Below, in pieces: positions 56,222-64,000 of a DNA stretch of 64,000 nt. The notes under the pieces are model-generated. The model was not told the DNA's origin, did not search any database, and was given only the letters and a program-made list of their open reading frames with translations. The first letter of the stretch is position 1. Each line of letters opens with the position of its first letter. Where the stretch lies: assembly GCA_002886105.1 (NCBI GenBank), contig CP025776.1:4464001-4528000 (forward strand), in the 5' to 3' direction. Position numbers and translations under genes: made by a program. The DNA comes from Enterobacter sp. EA-1. Its GTDB lineage: Bacteria; Pseudomonadota; Gammaproteobacteria; Enterobacterales; Enterobacteriaceae.

Positions 56222-56804
56222 ATGAATATTGAACGATCTTGGACACCAGACTGGTTTCTGGAGTCTGTCTTGAACTGGCATACGGATAGTATGATCAACC
56301 GGTATGCTTGCCTGCGGGCTATTCGAATAGACCTGTTCTACAAAAAATGGAACGCCTAGATATGCACAACCCTCGGACACCACCAACTGGAACTGGATAT
56401 CCAATTATTAATGAAAACATGATGAGTCTGCGGGCCGTAGTAGGTTATTTCTGGGTCATAGAGTGGACTGAGGATCACCGCTACCACGCCCATGCAGTCT
56501 TCTGGTTAGATGGTAATCGGACCCAGATAACTTATCCATGGGCTGCGAAAGCGGGCGAGCTATGGAGCAACATTACAGACAAGGAAGGCTGGCATCACCG
56601 TTGCGAGTACAAGGAACACTATCGAGCAAATATCAATATCCCTGTTCACTACAACGATCCTCGGAAGTATTACCAACATACGGCAGGTACTCGCCTATAT
56701 GACAAAAAATCCAACAGAAGGAGAGGTTGCTACTCCACGGTTGCAATGAAGTACCTGAGCGTCCACTGACAGGTCGTCCACGACTTCCCCTGCGACTCAA
56801 CTGA
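56222..56804 (+). CDS. Inovirus Gp2-like / YagK-YfjJ domain protein
   Basis: About 190 residues. The first part (MNIERSWTPDWFLESVLNWH, then RYACLRAIRIDLFYKK) is followed by GYFWVIEWTEDHRYHAHAVF, WSNITDKEGWHHRCEYKEHY and, after a repair at 56659 (CCTCGG for CCTGG), ITNIRQVLAYMTK. This is the YagK/YfjJ C-terminal domain also present in inovirus replication protein Gp2, with HxH-type metal-binding residues (HAH). It probably derives from a rolling-circle-type replication protein; its role in the island is unknown. Confidence 0.8.
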
Positions 56805-57063
56805 ACAGGTATGCAAGCTTATCTGCTGCAGGATACGATCTAATGCCCAGTGCGGCAGACCAGAAAACGATTACTGCAGCACAGCAAATAATCAAATTTT
56901 ACTAATGCACACAGATACAGGTAACTGGCATAGCCTTTCTGTCGTCGTGAAACCACTTATCGGAAGAGTCATAACTGGATCTGATATAGATACAGTCCTT
57001 GTGAACAAATTGCGGTAAAATCCCGTCAACAGCAGTTGCTAAGAATCGAACACAGGATAAAAA

Positions 57064-58621
57064 ATGACAAGCTTTCAACAGCGTGCAGAACTACACCGTC
57101 AAATCTGGGCCATCGCCAACGATGTCAGAGGCTCGGTAGATGGATGGGATTTTAAACAGTATGTCCTTGGTGCGCTTTTTACCGCTTTATCAGTGAAAAC
57201 TTTTCCAGTTACATCGAAGCCGGTGATGACAGCATCCACTATGCTGCGCTGGATGACAGTATCATTACCGATGACATCAAAGATGATGCCATCAAAACCA
57301 AAGGCTATTTCATTTACCCGAGCCAGCTGTTCTGCAATGTTGCAGCTAAAGCCAATACCAACGACAAGCTGAATGCTGATTTAAACAGCATTTTTGTCGC
57401 CATTGAAAGCTCGGCTTATGGTTACCCGTCCGAAACTGACATTAAAGGCCTGTTTGCAGATTTTGACACCACCAGTAACCGTCTTGGTAACACCGTTAAA
57501 GACAAAAATAGCCGTCTGGCCGCTGTCCTGAAAGGTGTTGAAGGTTTAAAACTGGGTAACTTTAACGACCACCAGATTGACTTGTTCGGTGATGCGTATG
57601 AGTTCCTGATTTCTAACTATGCGGCGAATGCCGGTAAGTCTGGCGGGGAGTTCTTCACACCACAGCACGTTTCAAAACTGATTGCACAACTGGCAATGCA
57701 CGGTCAGACCCACGTCAATAAAATCTACGACCCGGCAGCAGGCTCAGGCTCACTGCTACTGCAGGCCAAAAAAGCAGTTTGATGACCACATCATTGAGGA
57801 AGGTTTTTTCGGTCAGGAGATTAATCATACGACGTTCAACCCGGCGCGTATGAATATGTTTCTGCACAACATCAACTACGACAAATTTGATATCAGGCTG
57901 GGCAATACTCTGACTGAACCACACTTTGGCGATGAAAAGCCGTTTGATGCAATTGTTTCTAACCCACCTTACTCGGTGAAGTGGATTGGCAGTGACGACC
58001 CGACGTTGATAAACGATGAGCGTTTTGCTCCGGCAGGTGTGCTGGCTCCAAAATCAAAAGCTGACTTTGCGTTTGTGCTTCATGCGCTGAACTACCTGTC
58101 CGCCAAAGGCCGCGCAGCGATTGTCTGCTTCCCGGGTATTTTTCTACCGTGGTGGTGCTGAGCAAAAAATCCGTCAGTATCTGGTCGATAACAACTATGT
58201 TGAGACGGTGATTTCACTCGCACCAAACCTGTTCTTTGGTACCACCATTGCCGTTAACATTCTGGTGCTGTCAAAACACAAAACAGATACCAGCGTGCAG
58301 TTTATTGATGCCAGCGGACTGTTTAAAAAGAAACCAACAACAACATTCTTACCGATGCCCATATCGCTCAGATCATGCAGGTGTTCAGCAGCAAATCAGA
58401 TGTTGATCATCTGGCGAAATCTGTAGCCTTCGAGAAAGTGGCTGGGAATGATTACAACCTCTCTGTCAGCAGCTACGTGGAAGCCAAAGACACCCGAGAA
58501 ACCGTTGATATTGCGGAACTGAATGCCGAGCTGAAAACTACCGTCAGCAAAATCGATCAGTTACGCAAAAGACATTGATGCGATTGTGGCTGGAATTGAA
58601 GGCAGTGAGGTGCAGGAATGA
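57064..58621 (+). CDS. hsdM: Type IC methyltransferase HsdM (prrA-like)
   Basis: N6-adenine methylase subunit, about 517 residues, as in EcoR124I. It starts [20 protein letters not shown], then [33 protein letters not shown], motif [13 protein letters not shown] and catalytic NPPY ([11 protein letters not shown]). The C-terminal part has [14 protein letters not shown]. Frames break near 57177, 57775, 58145, 58330 and 58566. Its TGA overlaps the hsdS ATG (ATGA at 58618-58621). It is part of the hsdM-hsdS-prrC-hsdR operon. Confidence 0.92.
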
Positions 58622-59819
58622 GTGAACTGAATTTTTGGAAAAGCTTCTGGATGGGACTGAGGTAGAGTGGAAGACCCTCGGTGATGTTGCAAAAAAATTT
58701 ACTCTGGTGGTACTCCTGATACTAAAAAAACAGAATATTGGGAGAGCGGAACTGTTCCCTCGGATGAGTTCAGGAGAAGTAAATTTAAAAACTGTTAAAG
58801 AAACTGAGAAATACATTACTGAGGCTGGATTAAATAACTCAAGTGCTAAGTTAGTCCCTAAAAACTCTGTTGTCATGGCCTTAGCGGGTCAGGGGAAAAC
58901 TCGTGGTAAGGTAGCAAGAACACGCATTGTGTTGACTACAAATCAATCACTTGCAGCACTTACATTTGATGAAAAGAAAATTAACTCCGATTATATATTC
59001 CATTTTTTAGAAACTCAGTATGAGAGCTTGCGTCAAATATCATCTGGAAACAGCGGGCGTGGTGGCCTGAATCTGCAAATGATCTCAGCATACAAAGTCC
59101 CAATCCCCCTGCCCGGACAATCTAGAGAAGTCCCTTGCCATCCAGTCTGAAATCGTTCGGATTCTGGATACATTTACTGCACTTACCGCTGAGCTTACCG
59201 CTGAGCTTACCATGCGTAAAAAGCAGTACAACTACTATCGCGACCAGTTGCTGAGTTTTGATGATGGTGAGGTTGAGTGGAAGACATTGGGTGAAGTGGC
59301 CATCATCGGCACAGGTAGCCATGATACGCAAGATGCCATAGATCAAGGCGAATACATTTTCTATGCTCGCGGTCGTGACCCATTAAAGTTGAATGTGTTT
59401 GATTTTGATGAAACGGCTATTATTACTGCTGGAGACGGAGCAGGGGTAGGAAAGGTTTTTCATTATGCAAAGGTAAATATGCTCTACATCAGAGAGCATA
59501 TCGCATAGTACCAAATGCAGTTATGGAACCGAGATTTGTATACCACTATATAACAGCATATTTTTATCCTTACATCCAAAAAGCATCAGTGAGTTCATCG
59601 GTTACTTCACTACGTAGGCCAATGTTTTTAAAATTCCCGATACCAGTACCATCGCCAGAAGAGCAAGCCCGTATTGTAGCCATTCTCGATAAATTCGATA
59701 CCTTGACCCACTCAATCACTGAAGGCCTTCCTCGCGAAATCGAGCTGCGCCAGAAACAGTACGAATATTATCGGGACATGTTATTTAGCTTCCCGAAGCC
59801 GGATGTGGCAGAGGCGTGA
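58618..59819 (+). CDS. hsdS: Type IC specificity subunit HsdS (prrB-like)
   Basis: About 398 residues with two target-recognition domains (VEWKTLGDVAKKF first, VEWKTLGEVAIIGTGS second) joined by conserved helices. The central linker carries TAEL twice (59185-59208), the EcoR124-type repeat that sets the spacer length of the recognition site. The C-terminal conserved part is PSPEEQARIVAILDKFDTL and EIELRQKQYEYYRDMLFSFP. Frames break near 58640, 58705, 58765, 59120 and 59480. The target sequence cannot be deduced by eye. Confidence 0.92.
59185..59208 (+). repeat. Two 12-bp TAEL repeats in hsdS
   Basis: accgctgagctt occurs twice in direct tandem and encodes the TAEL linker repeat. In EcoR124I two copies and in EcoR124II three copies change the DNA spacer from 6 to 7 bases; the present allele has two. 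Confidence 0.9.
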
Positions 59820-59820
59820 C

Positions 59821-61018
59821 ATGAGCAAGACACTCGGAAATAGCCCAACAGCTAAGTACGCCTAAGAAAGTCAAGAAAACTGTCTCTGGAAAAAACAAAA
59901 GAAGTTGAAGAGACCGGTGCCCGTGCCAAAGGTGCAGTTAATCTACGCTTTCAATGGCACAGGCAAGACACGTCTTTCCCGGGATTTCAAGCAATGGATT
60001 ACGTCCAAAGTCATTGACGGAGAAGGTGATGACGAAGCTGAACAGTCGGAGTTTTCGCGTAAAAAATCCTTTATTACAATGCTTTCACTGAGGACTTGTT
60101 CTATTGGGATAACGATCTGCAAGAAGACGCCGAGCCGAAGCTGAAGGTGCAGCCGAATTCCTATACAAACTGGTTGCTGACATTGCTAAAAGATTTGGGG
60201 CAGGATGGCAATATCGTCCGTTATTTCCAGCGCTATGCGAACGACAAGCTAACGCCACACTTCAATCCAGATTTTACCGAAGTTACTTTTTCCATGGAGC
60301 GCGGCAACGATGAACGTTCCGCCCATATCAAGTTATCTAAAGGCGAAGAGAGCAACTTCATCTGGAGTGTTTTTACACCTTGCTGGATCAAGTCGTCACA
60401 ATTCTCAATGTCGCCGATCCGGATGTACGTGAGAACCGAGAGTTTGATCAACTGGAATATGTATTCATTGATGATCCCGTCAGCTCTCTTGATGATAACC
60501 ATTTGATTGAACTTGCGGTTAATCTTGCGGGACTGATCAAATCCAGTGAATCCGATTTAAAGTACATTATCACGACACATAGCCCAATATTTTATAATGT
60601 ACTTTTCAATGAATTGAACGGTAAAACTTGCTACATGTTGGAAAGTTTTGAGGATGGCACATTTGCCCTCACAGAAAAACATGGCGACTCTAACAAGAGT
60701 TTCTCCTACCATCTCCATCTAAAGCAAACGATCGAACAGGCAATCGCAAGCAACAACGTTGAAAGGTATCACTTCACGTTACTACGCAATCTTTATGAGA
60801 AAACGGCCAGCTTTCTGGGCTACCCTAAATGGTCTGAACTCTTGCCTGACGACAAGCAGCTTTATCTGAGCAGAATCATCAATTTCACCAGCCACAGCAC
60901 GCTATCGAATGAAGCCGTTGCGGAGCCAACGCCAGCGGAGAAAGCGACTGTCAAACTGTTGCTCGATCACTTGAAGAACAACTGTGGCTTCTGGCAGCAG
61001 GAACAAAAAAATGGTTGA
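59821..61018 (+). CDS. prrC: PrrC anticodon nuclease
   Basis: About 396 residues after frame repair, equal to E. coli PrrC. In the known system it stays masked by the type IC complex and, when phage T4 Stp disables restriction, cuts tRNA-Lys in the anticodon loop. N-terminal NTPase: Walker [13 protein letters not shown], signature-type [12 protein letters not shown], Walker [15 protein letters not shown]-loop TTHSPIF. The nuclease residues Arg320 and Glu324 ([10 protein letters not shown]) and His356 (FTSHSTL) keep the exact spacing. The start lies 1 base after the hsdS stop. Breaks are near 59850, 59895, 60078 and 60372. Confidence 0.94.
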
Positions 61019-64000
61019 TTGCACCAAGCCAATTGCTGAGTCCAATAATTTTATCATTTTGGACAAATACAACCCGGACTGGAAGATTACCGAGAGCTAC
61101 CAGAGCGAAGGTGATCTGGAGCGTGAGCTGATTCAGGATTTGGTTAACCAAGGCTATGAATACCGGCCAACCCTGAACAACACCAAGGCTATGCTCGCTA
61201 ATGTCAGAGAACAGTTGCAAACCCTTAACAATGTGGAGTTCCTCGGAGGCTGAATGGCGTCGCTTTGTGGAAACCCTGGATGGACAAGCCCAGCGATGGC
61301 GTTGTCGAAAAAGCCCGCAAAATTCATGATGATTATGTTCATGATTTCGTCTTCGACGATGGCCGTATTCAGAATATCTATCTGCTGGATAGAAAAACGT
61401 CCTTCGCAATAAAGTGCAGGTCATCAAGCAGTTTGAACAAGCAGGCACGCATGCCAATCGCTACGATGTCACCATTCTGGTCAATGGCCTGCCGCTGGTA
61501 CAAATCGAGTTGAAAAAACGCGGTGTAGCGATTCGTGAAGCTTTTAACCAGATTCACCGTTACAGCAAGGAAAGCTTTAACAGCGATAACTCTCTGTTTA
61601 AATACCTGCAACTGTTTGTGATATCCAACGGCACCGATACCCGTTACTTTGCCAATACCACGAAGCGGGATAAAAACAGTTTTGATTTCTCCATGAACTG
61701 GGCGAAGTCCGACAACACGTTGATTAAAGACCTGAAGGACTTCACCGCCACGTTTTTCCAGAAGCATACCCTGCTCAATGTGCTGTTTAACTACAGCGTG
61801 TTTGACAGTAGCCAGACGCTGCTGGTGATGCGCCCCTATCAGATTGCTGCCACCGAGCGAATACTGTGGAAAATCAACAGTTCCTTTACCGCGAAGAACT
61901 GGTCAAAGCCAGAAAGCGGAGGGTTTATCTGGCACACCACCGGATCAGGTAAAACTCTGACCAGCTTTAAGGCCGCTCGTCTGGCAACCGAACTGGGCTT
62001 TATTGATAAAAGTTTTCTTTGTGGTCGACAGGAAAGACCTCGATTACCAGACCATAAAGGAGTACCAGCGTTTCTCGCCGGACAGCGTCAATGGTTCTGA
62101 CAATACTGCAGGCCTTAAAAGGAATCTGGATAAAGACGATAACAAAATTATCGTCACCACTATTCAGAAACTGAATAACCTGATGAAGGCTGAAGCGGAC
62201 TTGCCCGTCTATCAGCAGCAGGTGGTGTTTATTTTTGATGAATGTCACCGCAGTCAGTTTGGTGAAGCACAGAAGAACTTAAAAAAGAAATTCAAACGTT
62301 TTTACCAGTTCGGTTTTACCGGCACGCCCATTTTCCCGCAAAACGCATTAGGGTCGGAAACGACCGCCAGCGTGTTTGGCCGTGAGTTACATTCTTACGT
62401 GATTACCGATGCCATTCGTGATGAAAAGGTGCTGAAGTTTAAGGTGGACTATAACGATGTCCGCCCACAGTTTAAGGCGCTGGAGACCGAAACCGACGAG
62501 AAAAACTCAGCGCCGCGGAAAATCAACAGGCTTTTTCTTCACCCGCTGCGCATCCGAGGAAATCACACAGTACATACTGAACAATTTCCGTCAGAAAACA
62601 CATCGAACTTTCCACTGGAGCCAGAGGTTTTAATGCCATGCTGGCAGTAAGTAGCGTGGATGCGGCAAAAGCGTATTACGCGACGTTTAAAGAGCTACAG
62701 GAAGAGGCGGCTAATAGATCAGCCAGCTACAAAGCGTTGCGGGTGGCAACTATATTCTCTTTTGCAGCAAATGAAGAACAAAGTGCTATCGGTGACATTA
62801 CTGATGAAAGCTTTGATACCAGTGCAATGAATAGCAGCGCCAAAGAGTTTCTGGATGCAGCCATTGATGACTATAACACTCACTTTAAAACCAATTTCAG
62901 CACTGACAGCAACGGCTTTCAAAACTATTACCGTGATTTAGCCTTGCGGGTTAAAAATCAGGATATCGACCTGCTCATTGTGGTGGGAATGTTTTTAACC
63001 GGTTTTGACGCTCCGACGCTGAACACTCTGTTCGTCGATAAAAACCTGCGTTATCACGGTTTGATGCAGGCATTCTCCCGCACTAACCGTATCTTTGATG
63101 CTACAAAAGACCTTCGGCAATATTGTGACGTTTAGAGATCTGGAACGCGCAACCATTGATGCCATCACGCTGTTTGGCGATAAAAATACCAAAAATGTGG
63201 TGCTTGAGAAAAGCTACACAGAGTACATGGAGGGTTTTACCGATATCGTGACAGGTGAGTCCAAGCGCGGCTTTATGGATATTGTTACTATATTGGAACA
63301 CCAGTTCCCCGATCCGGCTTGCATTGACAGCGAGAAGGGAAAAAAAGCCTTCGTTAAATTGTTTGGCGAGTACCTGCGGGCTGAAAATATCCTGCAAAAC
63401 TACGACGAATTTGCCATGCTGAAAGATCTGCAAAAGTCGATATCAGCGATCCCGATGCCGTCAAAGTATTCAAGACAGCGCATTATCTTGACGATGAAAA
63501 GTTTGCCGAACTACAGACAATTCGTCTCCCCCACAGAGCGTAAGATTCAGGACTATCGTTCAGCCTACAATGATATTCGTGACTGGCAACGTCGCGAGAA
63601 AGTGGCTAATGACAAGGATAAGGCAACCACTGATTGGGATGATGTCGTATTTGAAATCGACCTGTTGAAATCTCAGGAAATTAACTGGATTATATTCTTG
63701 GTCTGATTTTTGAGCATAACAGGCAGAAGAAAGGTAAAGAGGCATTGACTGAAGAGGTTAGACGGTTAATCCGTTCAAGCTTGGGTAATAGGGCCAAAGA
63801 GGGTCTGATTGTTGACTTTATTCAGCAGACTAACCTTGATGACATGCCGGACAAAGCTAGCATCATTGATGCATTCTTTATTTTGCTCAGCGTGAGCAGC
63901 TACGTGAAGCTGAAGCGTTGATAAAAGAAGAAAAATCTCAATGAAGATGCAGCTAAGCGCTATATCCGTACATCGTTAAAACGCGAATATGCCACCGAAA
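61011..64000 (+). CDS. hsdR: Type IC restriction endonuclease HsdR (prrD-like), cut by window edge
   Basis: Motor/nuclease subunit like EcoR124I HsdR (1033 residues); about 990 are seen and the end lies beyond 64000. Nuclease residues: [10 protein letters not shown] (Asp) and VQIELKKRG (Glu-x-Lys). Helicase motif I is [12 protein letters not shown], motif II is [11 protein letters not shown], motif III is FTGTPIF, and the later motif is [21 protein letters not shown]. The start at ATG 61011 overlaps prrC by 8 bases. Breaks are at 61241 (CCTCGG), 61268 (CCCTGG), 62005, 62510, 62554 (CCGAGG), 63110, 63690 and 63880. Confidence 0.93.

Noticed and set aside
59161-59211. Short tandem repeat as a possible CRISPR or satellite
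   Set aside because: It is the in-frame TAEL linker repeat of a type IC HsdS.
1-64000. CRISPR array
   Set aside because: No series of regularly spaced identical repeats was found in the window.

Overview
The window is chromosomal DNA of a gamma-proteobacterium in the Enterobacteriaceae, closest in gene content to the Enterobacter/Klebsiella side of the family. The basis is protein resemblance: mmuPM almost identical in layout to Escherichia coli, a GpdQ phosphodiesterase like that of Klebsiella (Enterobacter) aerogenes, IrmA, CbtA/CbeA and AlpA from P4-like islands, and an EcoR124/Eco-prrI type IC restriction locus. No search could be run, so the species is not named. 

Data quality shapes every reading. 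Most genes are broken into two to eight frames, yet the translated pieces join into full-length, well-conserved proteins. The breaks fall largely where the protein calls for CCAGG or CCTGG (Dcm sites), which here read CCGAGG, CCTCGG, CCCTCGG or CCGG. I found only about ten intact CCWGG sites in 64 kb. I therefore treat the frameshifts as base-calling or consensus errors, not pseudogenes, and give one span per gene.

Layout. 1-5.7 kb: RND efflux permease (its first codons lie outside the window), outer-membrane efflux lipoprotein and a Bcr/CflA-type MFS exporter. 5.8-6.4 kb: HicAB toxin-antitoxin. 6.4-13.8 kb: RpiR regulator, four-gene siderophore ABC importer and a divergent TonB-dependent receptor, with two Fur-box-like sites between them. 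14.0-18.9 kb: Ugp-like ABC importer with GpdQ inside the operon, which reads as glycerophosphodiester uptake and hydrolysis. 19-22.7 kb: small housekeeping and unknown genes (zinc ribbon, HxlR regulator, DoxX, flavodoxin). 

22.9-31.6 kb: a defence segment with a small protein plus HNH nuclease pair facing a complete type I Zorya operon (zorABCD). 32-38.5 kb: hexapeptide acyltransferase, orphan Tai4 immunity protein, mmuPM with MetJ boxes, small membrane proteins, an IS30-like fragment and a 19-bp inverted repeat. 38.6-45.5 kb: first type I restriction-modification operon (hsdM-hsdS-hsdR). At 45.66 kb lies a remnant of the 3' end of tRNA-Leu (leuX type), the usual P4-family attachment core. 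45.8-47.2 kb: AbiE-like pair. 47.3-56.8 kb: P4/CP4-57-like island segment (DUF4942, CbtA, CbeA, RadC-like, DUF932, IrmA, WYL regulator, YfjP-type GTPase, unknown cargo, AlpA, Gp2-like protein). 57.1 kb to the right edge: type IC locus hsdM-hsdS-prrC-hsdR, with the anticodon nuclease PrrC between hsdS and hsdR.

Together, 22.9-64 kb is a dense defence region. It holds Zorya, two type I restriction systems, PrrC as a back-up against anti-restriction, and AbiE-like and CbtA/CbeA toxin modules. HicAB lies further left.
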